A stretch of DNA of 12,301 nt. It comes from Candidatus Altarchaeales archaeon A3. GTDB taxonomy: Archaea > Altiarchaeota > Altiarchaeia > Altiarchaeales > Altiarchaeaceae. Positions 6,025-12,301 of the stretch are shown here, piece by piece (the first letter of the stretch is position 1; the number at the start of each line of letters is the position of its first letter). The notes under the pieces are model-generated. The model saw only the letters and a program-made list of their open reading frames with translations, had not been told where the DNA came from and made no database searches. A program made the translations under genes and the position numbers. The stretch covers positions 1-12,301 of the forward strand of contig MTER01000022.1 in assembly GCA_002083985.1 (NCBI GenBank), in the 5' to 3' direction.

Positions 6025-7410
6025 ATGAAAACCATAATTTTGTGCGGGGGAAAAGGAACTCGTTTATGGCCGTTAAGCAGGGAACAACTTCCAAAGCAGT
6101 TTATAAAAATTTTTGACGATAAATCACTTTTCCAGAGAACGGTTGAAAGGGCAACGCTATTTTCGGCAGAAGAAGAAATTTTTATTGTAACAAATAAGGA
6201 CTATAAATTCAGGGTTCTGGATGAATTAAAGGAAATAAAAATCAGCATTCCCGAAAGAAATATTCTTTTGGAACCATCGGGAAAGAATACACTTCCGGCG
6301 ATTTATCTGGGAATCAAAAAGATAAGTGAAATTTATGGTGACTGTAATGTCCAAATTGTTCCTTCCGATCATATTATAAATGCAAACGAGACATACATAG
6401 AGGCATTTAAAACAGGAGAAAATCTGGCAAATTCCGAATTAGTAACATTTGGGATAAAACCAACCTCGCCGCATACAGGTTATGGATATATCGGAACAGG
6501 AGAAAGGACCAAAAAAGGAAATAATGCCTGCTGCAAGGTCAGTGAGTTTAAGGAAAAGCCGGATTTGGAAACAGCTAAAAAGTATGTAAGGGAAGGATAT
6601 TTATGGAACAGCGGAATGTTCATCTTTAATACAAAAATTTTTACAGAAGCAATTAGGAAATTAACTCCTGAAATTTACACTGCATTTGAAAGCAGCGGGA
6701 GTTTAGCTGAAATTTACAAAAAGATTCCTGAAATTTCCGTTGATTATGGAATTATTGAAAAGGCAAAAAATGTATATGTTGTTCCTTTAAATACCTCGTG
6801 GAATGATTTGGGAAGTTTTGATGCGATATATGATGTTTATGACAAAGACGAGGATGGAAATGCAGGAACCGGGGAGCGTATTTGCATTGATTCCTCAAAA
6901 AATTTAGTCATAACAAAGCGACTGACTGCGTTGGTGGGGGTTGAAAATTTATCAGTTATTGACTCTGACGATGCTTTATTGATTGCAAAAAGAGGAGAAA
7001 CGGAAAAAGTTAAGGAAATTTTTAAAATTTTGAAAAATAAGGGAGATGAACGGGCAATTACTGATAAAACATCTTATCGTCCCTGGGGGCAGTATACTGT
7101 ATTAGAGGATGGAGAAAGATACAAGATAAAGCACATTGTTGTTCTGCCGAAAAAACGACTAAGTTTGCAGATGCATTATCACAGAAGCGAACACTGGATA
7201 GTTGTCAGGGGAATGGCTAAAATTGTTGTTGATGGCAAGGAAATGTTTTTGAGAAACGGGGAAAGTACATTCATTCCTTCGGGATTCGCCCACCGGCTCG
7301 AAAATCCGGGAAAGGTGATTTTAGAGATAATGGAAGTGCAGATAGGAGAATATCTCGGAGAGGATGATATTGAAAGATTTGAAGTCGGAAGAGGAAAAGA
7401 AAAAGTGTGA
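6025..7410 (+). CDS. manC: Mannose-1-phosphate guanylyltransferase / mannose-6-phosphate isomerase
   Basis: A 461-residue bifunctional ManC/AlgA-type enzyme making GDP-mannose for glycans and glycolipids. The N-terminal nucleotidyltransferase domain has the signature LCGGKGTRLWPLSREQLPKQ (residues 6-25, Arg13 and Lys24), EPSGKNTLPAI (83-93), VPSDH (112-116), FKEKP (175-179), LWNSGMFIF (193-201) and SWNDLGSFDAIYD (258-270). The C-terminal type II isomerase cupin begins at RPWGQYTVLE (352-361) and holds the metal-binding QMHYHRSEHW (382-391), His423 in FAHRLENPG, and EIMEVQIGEYLGEDDI (434-449). Length and domain order match the family, so both activities are predicted. It stands alone on the plus strand, convergent with rrp41. 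A decayed copy of its first codons lies 133 bases upstream. Confidence 0.96.
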   Translation: MKTIILCGGKGTRLWPLSREQLPKQFIKIFDDKSLFQRTVERATLFSAEEEIFIVTNKDYKFRVLDELKEIKISIPERNILLEPSGKNTLPAIYLGIKKISEIYGDCNVQIVPSDHIINANETYIEAFKTGENLANSELVTFGIKPTSPHTGYGYIGTGERTKKGNNACCKVSEFKEKPDLETAKKYVREGYLWNSGMFIFNTKIFTEAIRKLTPEIYTAFESSGSLAEIYKKIPEISVDYGIIEKAKNVYVVPLNTSWNDLGSFDAIYDVYDKDEDGNAGTGERICIDSSKNLVITKRLTALVGVENLSVIDSDDALLIAKRGETEKVKEIFKILKNKGDERAITDKTSYRPWGQYTVLEDGERYKIKHIVVLPKKRLSLQMHYHRSEHWIVVRGMAKIVVDGKEMFLRNGESTFIPSGFAHRLENPGKVILEIMEVQIGEYLGEDDIERFEVGRGKEKV

Positions 7411-7819
7411 AATTTAACAAAAGTTTCCCATTTGAAAATATGACTTTTACAGTCATCATTTTATCCAAAAATTTTTGAAAATTCCTATAAGATTATATCA
7501 AAAATTGTATTTACTCAATAAAGAGTGGAGATTATTCGGATTTTTTGACAGTTATGGGTGATTTACCACTTAATATTGAGCAAGTTCCAAAAATTCAAAA
7601 ATAATGTGATGAAATATGGAACTTTTGTGGATTTATTGTATGATAATTTGGAATTTTGAGTGGCAAATTAGTACAATTCAACAAACTTGCCCTCAACACA
7701 TCGTTTTCACGAAATGGGAAACTTTTGATTTAAAATCAATATAGAACAAGGACATAAGACAATATAAAATTAAATAAATTTTTGTCCCTGATTTTTATAT
7801 CACATAACCCTTAACCAAC
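7411..7819. other. Non-coding stretch between manC and rrp41
   Basis: About 410 bases between convergent genes with no convincing reading frame on either strand. It contains a small inverted repeat ATGACT/AGTCAT (7440-7456) shortly after the manC stop, possibly a weak terminator. It also contains copy 1 of the dispersed repeat (7513-7588), a related fragment GGAACTTTTGTGG (7619-7631) and the short palindrome TTGATTT-A-AAATCAA (7725-7739). The rest is AT-rich sequence with no recognisable RNA gene. Confidence 0.6.
7513..7588 (+). repeat. Dispersed intergenic repeat, copy 1
   Basis: The 74 bases from 7514 to 7587 match 10848-10921 at roughly 85%, including the blocks GATTTTTTGAC or its near equivalent, GTGATTTAC and CTTAATATTGAGCAAGTTC. 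The ends are imperfect inverted repeats: ACTCAATAAAGAGTGG on the left and CCACTTAATATTGAGC on the right. Both copies are intergenic, which fits a MITE-like element or a conserved structured RNA. No open reading frame is present. Confidence 0.7.
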
Positions 7820-8539
7820 TCATTTACTCATCTTTATTTTTATACTTTTCGTATACTTCTTTTGCATTTCATAGACCTTCATAGCACCATCAACTGTTAA
7901 ATCAAGCGATTTAATAAATTCTTCCTTTGTCAAAACCCCATCCATTTGCAATAATACGATTTCTTTATTTTTTGGAATAATTGCAACAGGTAAATCACAA
8001 TCACCGTAATTATCCTCCTCTTTACATAAATCCAGAACAATTTCACCATTAATTTTTCCGGTCGTGCATCCTGCAACTAAATCCTTCATCGGAACTCCTG
8101 CATCCGCCAATGCCAGTGAGGCAGCAGTTATTCCCGCAATCCTTGTTCCGGCATCAGCCCGCAAAATTTCAATATATACATTTATCTGCGTATTCGGGAA
8201 TTCTTCTAATAGTACTACTGAACATAGTGCTTCGGTTATTACCTTTGAAATTTCAACTGATCTTCTGTCGGGACCCGGTCTTTTCCTGTCTTCAACACTA
8301 AACGGCGCCATATTATAATCGCACTTTAAAATTGCTTTGGTGGAGTCCTCTTCAAATCTCGGAATTACTTCTCTTGGCCCATAAACACCTGCAAGAACCT
8401 TATTCTTCCCCCATTCAACATACGCCGAACCCTGTGCATTCTTTAGGACTCCGACTTTCATTTTTATATCTCTCAGTTCATCCCATTTTCTTCCGTCTAT
8501 TCTAATCCCATCAATAATTAATTTTTTTTCTGTTTCCAT
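7820..8539 (-). CDS. rrp41: Archaeal exosome subunit Rrp41 (RNase PH family)
   Basis: A 239-residue RNase PH-fold protein, the catalytic 3'-5' phosphorolytic subunit of the archaeal exosome. Diagnostic stretches are IRIDGRKWDELRDI (residues 12-25), GSAYVEWGKNKVLAGVYGP (37-55), CDYNMAPFS (73-81), RKRPGPDRRSVEIS (85-98), RADAGTRIAGITAASLALADAGVP (127-150) and the catalytic acidic cluster EEDNYGDCDLPVA (174-186, with Asp176, Asp180 and Asp182). Length fits Rrp41 and residues are intact. Unusually for archaea it is not followed by rrp42 or preceded by rrp4 or SBDS here: manC faces it downstream and a transglutaminase gene diverges upstream. The other exosome genes must be elsewhere, or are missing. 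ATG at 8539 chosen; a TATA box lies 26 bases before it. Confidence 0.95.
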   Translation of the reverse strand: METEKKLIIDGIRIDGRKWDELRDIKMKVGVLKNAQGSAYVEWGKNKVLAGVYGPREVIPRFEEDSTKAILKCDYNMAPFSVEDRKRPGPDRRSVEISKVITEALCSVVLLEEFPNTQINVYIEILRADAGTRIAGITAASLALADAGVPMKDLVAGCTTGKINGEIVLDLCKEEDNYGDCDLPVAIIPKNKEIVLLQMDGVLTKEEFIKSLDLTVDGAMKVYEMQKKYTKSIKIKMSK

Positions 8540-8560
8540 ATTGTGATATAATAAAATTTA

Positions 8561-8570
8561 ATATTTAAAT
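8561..8570 (-). promoter_or_regulatory. Putative TATA box of rrp41
   Basis: On the minus strand ATTTAAATAT is centred about 26 bases upstream of the rrp41 ATG (8539). The sequence between box and ATG has no Shine-Dalgarno match, consistent with a leaderless mRNA. Confidence 0.4.
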
Positions 8571-8642
8571 ATTTGAAATGAAATTTAATTTATAAATTAT
8601 GAACGAATTATTAATAATCTCTCAAAATTTATCGTAACGAAA

Positions 8643-10391
8643 ATGAAACTTTATAGTAATAAAATTTTCACCTCGTTTCACTCGGAGATTTCAAAAACAG
8701 GACAAGTTTTTGAAATGGCGGCAATAACAATATTTATGCTATCAGTTATCTTATCCTATTCGTCTGCTGAAATTACACATTCTACTATAAATTTAACTTA
8801 TGAAGGAAATTTTGAAAAAGAAACAGCAAAAGATATAACCTCACTTCGTTCGGAGATTTCAAAAGCAAGTTTTGAAATAACCTTAATTACAGAAATGCCT
8901 TTGAGCGATGACACGCAAAAAGTCCAAAAAATTTATTCCTGTAAAAATTATTCTATTGAGACCAAAAATGGAAAAGAAACAATAAAAATAAATGTCGGTT
9001 CTACAGATAACTATTCGTTAAATTTCATTGTTGAGAAAAAATTTTATGAAATTAAATTTAATAATGAAAGTAATAATGAAGGAAATGAGTCCGAAATACA
9101 AAATTTTCCCGGCAATATCGGAAATGTTGAATGGAACGAAGAAATAAAGAAAAATGCGGAAAACATTACCTGCGATGTCCATGATGATAACCCGTCTGTT
9201 GAGACCGCAATCAAGGTCTTCAAAATTGCAAAATTTGTTCGTGAATATATCACTTATGATTACAATTCGGAAAATTTATCTGCAAAGGATGTATTTAGGT
9301 ATAAAAAAGCAAGATGTATGGGATACACAAATTTATTTATTGCGATGTGCAGAAGCATAGGAATTCCTGCAAGAGCCATCGGCGGAGTAGCCGCTACAAA
9401 CCATGGATTTGAAAGACACAGCTATGCAGAGGTCTTTATTAATGAGCAATGGATTTCGATAGACCCGACTTTTGGACAATTTCCTGCAGATGCGTCACAT
9501 ATAGCAATTTACAAAGATAATGAAGCAAGAGGAATCAGTGTTGAACTAAAATTTCTCGGAAAAAATGTCTCGCATACGGGAACTATGGATGCAAAATTTA
9601 TAGCATACAAAGATGAAAATTTAATAAGCGGAAAAATCATTAACAAAAATTTAACTGGAAAAAACTCAGTTATGCAGCTCAATGCCGAACTGACAAACGG
9701 CAAAAATTTTTATGTATTTGGAGTATGCAAAATTTCATCAAAGTTAAAAGCAGATGAAGATGAAAAAATTTTCTATTTATCACCTTATGAAAAAAAGAAC
9801 ATAACCTTCATAGTTTTCGTTCCGGAACAAGAAGGAAATTTTTTATATTTTTATAGTGCAGGTGTCTGGTGCAGTGATTTGAACTTGACAACAAATTTTA
9901 CCGTTGATACTGATAAAACGGGAAATATTTATGAGGGCGTTGTGATTGAAAATATAAACACACATTCAAAGGAAATTGAGCTGAAAAATTTAAATGAAGA
10001 AAGCGAAAACATGGTTGATATTAGTATAATCGTGCAGGATAAAGATAAAAACATAAAAAGTATGTGGGAAAATAAATCTCTTATTATTGAAAAAGGTGCG
10101 GATTATGTTTTAAAGTACGATATTGAATATCCTGCTCAAAATTTTACATTGGGAGTAAAATGTGCCGGCGAGAACTTTTCTGACAATAAGGAGGTTGTTG
10201 TTAATGTCGGAGGGGGCGTAGATAATGGGATTGGCGATGCGGGGGATGAAATTTCAAATCAATATCAAAATTTTATTATAGAAAATTTATGGTTAATTGT
10301 ATTTGGTTGTTTGATTATTATGGTTGTTTTAATTTACTTTAAATTTAAGAAAAATAAGTCCCTACTTAAACATAAAAATCCGAATAGTTAA
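8643..10391 (+). CDS. Exported, membrane-anchored transglutaminase-like protein
   Basis: A 582-residue protein with an N-terminal hydrophobic signal segment (about 26-42), a transglutaminase-like cysteine protease domain (about 165-290) and a C-terminal transmembrane helix (about 547-567) followed by a Lys-rich tail, so most of it should be outside the cell. The catalytic triad is visible: Cys225 in ARCMGYTNLF, His259 in ERHSYAEVF and Asp274 in SIDPTFGQF. Residues about 295-540 look like beta-rich, adhesion-type domains with many Asn-x-Ser/Thr sites. Two in-frame copies of a palindromic element add residues 10-25 and 66-79. The first lies between the basic N terminus and the hydrophobic core of the signal. 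A start at Met25 (8715) would give a shorter, cleaner signal peptide. Likely role: cell-surface proteolysis or crosslinking; substrate unknown. Confidence 0.85.
   Translation: MKLYSNKIFTSFHSEISKTGQVFEMAAITIFMLSVILSYSSAEITHSTINLTYEGNFEKETAKDITSLRSEISKASFEITLITEMPLSDDTQKVQKIYSCKNYSIETKNGKETIKINVGSTDNYSLNFIVEKKFYEIKFNNESNNEGNESEIQNFPGNIGNVEWNEEIKKNAENITCDVHDDNPSVETAIKVFKIAKFVREYITYDYNSENLSAKDVFRYKKARCMGYTNLFIAMCRSIGIPARAIGGVAATNHGFERHSYAEVFINEQWISIDPTFGQFPADASHIAIYKDNEARGISVELKFLGKNVSHTGTMDAKFIAYKDENLISGKIINKNLTGKNSVMQLNAELTNGKNFYVFGVCKISSKLKADEDEKIFYLSPYEKKNITFIVFVPEQEGNFLYFYSAGVWCSDLNLTTNFTVDTDKTGNIYEGVVIENINTHSKEIELKNLNEESENMVDISIIVQDKDKNIKSMWENKSLIIEKGADYVLKYDIEYPAQNFTLGVKCAGENFSDNKEVVVNVGGGVDNGIGDAGDEISNQYQNFIIENLWLIVFGCLIIMVVLIYFKFKKNKSLLKHKNPNS
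8670..8716 (+). repeat. Coding palindromic element, copy A
   Basis: ACCTCGTTTCACTCGGAG followed by a perfect 11-base inverted repeat, ATTTCAAAAAC (8688-8698) / GTTTTTGAAAT (8706-8716), around a seven-base loop. In the transglutaminase frame it reads TSFHSEISKTGQVFEM (residues 10-25). Removing it would join the basic start MKLYSNKIF to the hydrophobic stretch AAITIFMLSVIL, which makes an ordinary signal peptide. Confidence 0.75.
8838..8878 (+). repeat. Coding palindromic element, copy B
   Basis: ACCTCACTTCGTTCGGAG, then the inverted repeat ATTTCAAAA (8856-8864) / TTTTGAAAT (8870-8878) with a five-base loop. It is read in the same frame as copies A and C, giving TSLRSEISKASFEI (transglutaminase residues 66-79). 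The first 27 bases match copy C except for one base (GAGATTTC versus GATATTTC). Confidence 0.8.
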
Positions 10392-10394
10392 ATT

Positions 10395-10739
10395 TTAGGT
10401 GTTCGCCATTTTAATCATAGCGTCAATATATTCTTGGGTTCTCATCAAGTCGTTTCACTTCATTTGTTACACGCAGTATAGATTGAAGTTCAGGGATTAA
10501 TATATCTTGAAACTCTATGAACTCCAGAACATTTAAGAACTTTTCCAAAATATCAAGTCGTTTGTTGTCATGAATTGGTATTTCCAGTCCTCTTCTAACA
10601 TCGCGATATTCTTTTCGGAGTTTTGGAAGATTATTAACAAATCAGCCCATTCCAAAATTCCGTTACCTGCAAACTCTCTAAAAAACCGATTGTTGGCTTT
10701 TATAGTTTTTTTTAATCTAATGAGGGGTATCCTATGGTG
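10395..10739 (-). pseudogene. Frameshifted gene remnant of unknown family
   Basis: No intact frame exists, but the minus strand reads as a continuous helical protein if two frameshifts are allowed. Segment 1 (10739 to about 10635) gives RIPLIRLKKTIKANNRFF then REFAGNGILEWADLL. Segment 2 (about 10632 to 10440) gives LPKLRKEYRDVRRGLEIP, HDNKRLDILEKFLNVLEF and PELQSILRVTNEVKRLDE. Segment 3 (about 10438 to 10395) gives TQEYIDAMIKMANT and a stop. Composition is protein-like throughout, with alternating hydrophobic and charged residues. A stop lies just upstream of segment 1 and no start codon is seen, so the 5' end is lost. I do not recognise the family. Confidence 0.55.
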
Positions 10740-10840
10740 TTAAATTTGTATAAAAATTTGTAAAAAAGTTCTTTCTATTTTTTTATTCTTTTATTTTTTA
10801 TAGAAATTGAAAAAATCACTGACATTTCAACCATCTCAAA
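10740..10840. other. T-rich non-coding sequence
   Basis: A very AT-rich stretch with long T runs on the plus strand (about 10775-10800), flanked by the short inverted repeat TTCTAT/ATAGAA. It could terminate plus-strand transcription coming from the transglutaminase gene. No coding potential or recognisable RNA is seen. Confidence 0.4.
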
Positions 10841-10959
10841 GAATATGCTCAATAAGAGTGGATGTTATTTGTGATTTTTTGACGGTTACGAGTGATTTAC
10901 TCCTTAATATTGAGCAAGTTCATAATTATTAATAAATCCACTTAATATTGAGCATATTC
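10841..10959 (+). repeat. Dispersed intergenic repeat, copy 2, with terminal inverted repeats
   Basis: About 119 bases bounded by GAATATGCTCAATA...GTGG (10841-10861) and its inverse CCAC...TATTGAGCATATTC (10938-10959). The outer 14 bases pair perfectly. Inside, 10848-10921 is the same sequence as copy 1 at 7514-7587, and CTTAATATTGAGCA occurs twice (about 10903 and 10941) as a direct repeat. There is no open reading frame and no clear target-site duplication. It resembles a MITE or a structured repeat. Confidence 0.7.
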
Positions 10960-11034
10960 CATTTACTTATTAAATTTCATTAATTTTAAAATTTGATTTG
11001 AAAGTTAATTATTTACAAATTTTATAAATATAAA

Positions 11035-11691
11035 ATGAATGTCGAATTACTATCCATCACCCCTGATGCAGAAAAGCTGATAGAAACGGCTGGTCGCACC
11101 GCTTACCAGTCATTAAATAAACAGAGAGATGGCACAGAAAAGACATTTGTCAAAATGTTGGTCAAAAGAGGGCATCTTTCTGTCCTGGAACACGCTTATG
11201 CAACATTCAGAATTTCTGGTGTTTCTAGGGCATTTACGCATCAGTTAGTAAGACACCGCCTATGTTCCTTTACCCAGCAGTCGCAAAGATATGTGAGCGA
11301 GGAAAATTTTAATTACACAGAACCGGAATCTATTAAGAATGATCCGAAGGCACATAAGCTTTTTACTAAATTTATGGATGACGCAAAATCACTTTATATG
11401 AAATTACAAAAATCAGGGCTTAAAAATGAAGACGCAAGATTTGTGCTGCCTAATGCTGTTGATAGTGCCATAGTAGTTACTGCAAATTTCAGGGAATGGA
11501 GACATATAATTGAATTACGGGGAAAGCCGGATGCGCAATGGGAAATAAGAAAAGCAGCGGTTGAAATTTTAAAAATACTTAAAACCCACGCACCTGAGGC
11601 ATTTGAGGACTTTGAGATTGATGAAGAGAGGGAAATTATAACCTCACTTCGTTCGGATATTTCAAAAATCTCTGCGGTTTTTAAAACATGA
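11035..11691 (+). CDS. thyX: Flavin-dependent thymidylate synthase ThyX
   Basis: A 218-residue FAD-dependent enzyme that makes dTMP from dUMP using methylene-tetrahydrofolate and NAD(P)H. The signature RHRLCSFTQQSQRY (residues 73-86) matches RHRxxSxxxxSxRY. Other conserved parts are AGRTAYQS (19-26), HLSVLEHAYATF (47-58), RFVLPNA (135-141) and NFREWRHIIELRGKPDAQWEIR (151-172). The catalytic core ends near THAPEAFEDFEID (184-196). The remaining 20 or so residues are atypical: EEREIITSLRSDISKISAVFKT is largely encoded by copy C of the palindromic element, and the stop codon overlaps the end of a MITE-like element. The core appears intact, so the enzyme should work. The ATG at 11035 gives the usual N terminus. 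It converges with the metF-like gene. Confidence 0.95.
   Translation: MNVELLSITPDAEKLIETAGRTAYQSLNKQRDGTEKTFVKMLVKRGHLSVLEHAYATFRISGVSRAFTHQLVRHRLCSFTQQSQRYVSEENFNYTEPESIKNDPKAHKLFTKFMDDAKSLYMKLQKSGLKNEDARFVLPNAVDSAIVVTANFREWRHIIELRGKPDAQWEIRKAAVEILKILKTHAPEAFEDFEIDEEREIITSLRSDISKISAVFKT
11641..11687 (+). repeat. Coding palindromic element, copy C (thyX 3' end)
   Basis: ACCTCACTTCGTTCGGATATTTCAAAA matches copy B with one difference over 27 bases. It is followed by a less perfect inverse arm (ATTTCAAAAA / TTTTTAAAAC). The frame is the same as in copies A and B and reads TSLRSDISKISAVFKT. It forms the non-conserved C-terminal tail of ThyX. Confidence 0.75.
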
Positions 11692-11756
11692 CTTACGCAA
11701 TTCACCTTGTAAAAGAACTTATAAAGATAAGAATTCGTATCTGTTTTGCGTAAGTC
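11690..11756. mobile_element. MITE-like element with 11-base inverted repeats
   Basis: A 67-base unit bounded by perfect terminal inverted repeats GACTTACGCAA (11690-11700) and TTGCGTAAGTC (11746-11756). The middle holds a near-palindrome, AGATAAGAATTCGTATCT (11725-11742), with a single mismatched pair. Ends of this GACTTACGCA type resemble those of transposon-derived MITEs. No transposase is encoded and no clear target duplication is seen. Its first bases form part of the thyX TGA stop codon, and as a transcribed hairpin it could also terminate thyX mRNA. Confidence 0.55.
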
Positions 11757-11800
11757 CTACAAAATAAGAAAAAAGATAGTCAAAAATAAAAAATTTGTGC

Positions 11801-12301
11801 TTACAATCCCGATTTATCCATAATTTTCTTCATTGCATGCAAATTTCCAACAGGCATTATATGGACACCTTTAACCCCTATACCTTTAATTTTATCAACT
11901 AAGTCAACACACAAATTTACCCCTGCTTCTTCAATGAGCCCTTTTTGCCCTGTTTCTTTTTGCTTTTTCCTTGCCTCATTTACTTCATTCAGAAATTTTT
12001 CACCGACAACTATTCCGGGTAAAGTAAGTAAATATTTAAACATACCGTAACTCCATATCGGAACTATTCCAACAAGAACTTTGTCAGATATTTTTTCACC
12101 CATCATTTTTTCGTATAAATTTAGAAAATTTGTTATCGGATCTATGCTAAATACTCCCTGCGTCTGAAAGAAATCCACGCCTGCAATTAATTTTCTCTTA
12201 ACTTTATAAATTTCTCCGTCAAGTGGCGATGAAGTCGGGCTTAAACTTGCTCCGATGAAAAAATTTGTCTTTGCATTTAAATTTTTGTTTTCATAATTTG
12301 T
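11801..12301 (-). CDS. metF: Methylenetetrahydrofolate reductase-like (MetF/COG0685), C-terminal part
   Basis: The last 166 residues of a TIM-barrel protein whose start lies beyond the window. The frame is open to the edge, so the GTG near 12178 is internal. Recognisable parts: NFFIGASLSPTSSP followed by YKVKRKLIAGVDFFQTQGVF, the family's KrKieAGAdF-x-TQ-xF block; LVGIVPIWSYGMFKYLLTLPGIVVG; GLIEEAGVNLCVDLVDKIKG; and GVKGVHIMPVGN near the end. MetF interconverts methylene- and methyl-tetrahydrofolate, in C1 assimilation or methionine synthesis. Together with ThyX it suggests folate-type C1 carriers. The two genes converge with about 110 bases between their stops, which include the MITE-like element. 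Confidence 0.88.
   Translation of the reverse strand, partial: TNYENKNLNAKTNFFIGASLSPTSSPLDGEIYKVKRKLIAGVDFFQTQGVFSIDPITNFLNLYEKMMGEKISDKVLVGIVPIWSYGMFKYLLTLPGIVVGEKFLNEVNEARKKQKETGQKGLIEEAGVNLCVDLVDKIKGIGVKGVHIMPVGNLHAMKKIMDKSGL

Noticed and set aside
7440..7456. ATGACT/AGTCAT as a strong terminator of manC
   Set aside because: Only six weak pairs and no proper T run follow; noted as possible but not listed as a feature.
8064..8318. Plus-strand frames inside rrp41
   Set aside because: They are antisense to strongly conserved Rrp41 motifs and resemble no protein.
10450..10460. TCGTTTCACTT, similar to part of palindromic element copy A
   Set aside because: The hairpin half is absent and the bases fit the remnant's minus-strand coding of VKRLDE, so the match is likely chance.
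7411..11034. CRISPR array or tRNA gene in the non-coding regions
   Set aside because: No regularly spaced direct repeats with spacers, and no T-loop or acceptor-like pairing, were seen.
12176..12178. GTG at 12178 as the start of the metF-like gene
   Set aside because: The frame stays open upstream to the window edge and the upstream residues match the MetF family, so the codon is an internal Val.

Overview
The window looks like a piece of an AT-rich archaeal chromosome, probably from an uncultivated lineage. The archaeal assignment rests on a FEN1-type flap endonuclease ending in a PCNA-interacting peptide and on an exosome subunit Rrp41. It is supported by AT-rich TATA-like boxes centred about 25-29 bases before several start codons, with no clear Shine-Dalgarno sites there (probably leaderless transcripts). 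ThyX together with a MetF-type reductase points to tetrahydrofolate-type C1 chemistry. An Altiarchaeota- or DPANN-like source is possible, but the sequence alone does not prove it.

Layout. 1-1705 (+): a HEPN-domain protein, then a two-gene unit with an ATGA overlap, UbiX flavin prenyltransferase plus a HAD-superfamily protein with altered catalytic motifs. 1711-2958 (-): a CPBP (CAAX-type) membrane protease and a small two-helix membrane protein. 2959-3205: a divergent intergenic region with a tandemly duplicated hairpin. 3206-4174 (+): FEN1. 4226-5844 (+): a toxin-antitoxin-like pair, an XRE-HTH/ImmA-IrrE metalloprotease followed by a DUF4411 PIN-like nuclease. 5892-6024: a decayed copy of the first 14 codons of the next gene, a long palindrome and a TATA box. 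6025-7410 (+): bifunctional ManC for GDP-mannose synthesis. 7411-7819: non-coding, with one copy of a dispersed intergenic repeat. 7820-8539 (-): Rrp41. 8643-10391 (+): an exported, membrane-anchored transglutaminase-like protein. 10392-11034: a frameshifted gene remnant (-), T-rich sequence and a second, inverted-repeat-bounded copy of the dispersed repeat. 11035-11691 (+): ThyX. 11690-11756: a small MITE-like element. 11801-12301 (-): the C-terminal part of a MetF-like methylenetetrahydrofolate reductase, cut by the window edge.

How the genes relate. Most are single housekeeping genes in alternating orientation (DNA repair and replication, RNA decay, thymidylate, GDP-mannose, prenyl-flavin). 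Only UbiX/HAD and the ImmA/DUF4411 pair look like operons. ThyX and MetF both use methylene-tetrahydrofolate but converge, so they are not co-transcribed.

The most unusual feature is a short palindromic element present three times inside coding sequence in the same reading frame: twice in the transglutaminase gene and once at the 3' end of thyX. Each copy encodes TS(L/F)(R/H)S(E/D)ISK and tends to be followed by a stretch ending near VFE or FE. It behaves like a protein-coding palindromic repeat (comparable in principle to Rickettsia RPEs). In thyX it abuts a second element whose inverted repeat overlaps the stop codon.
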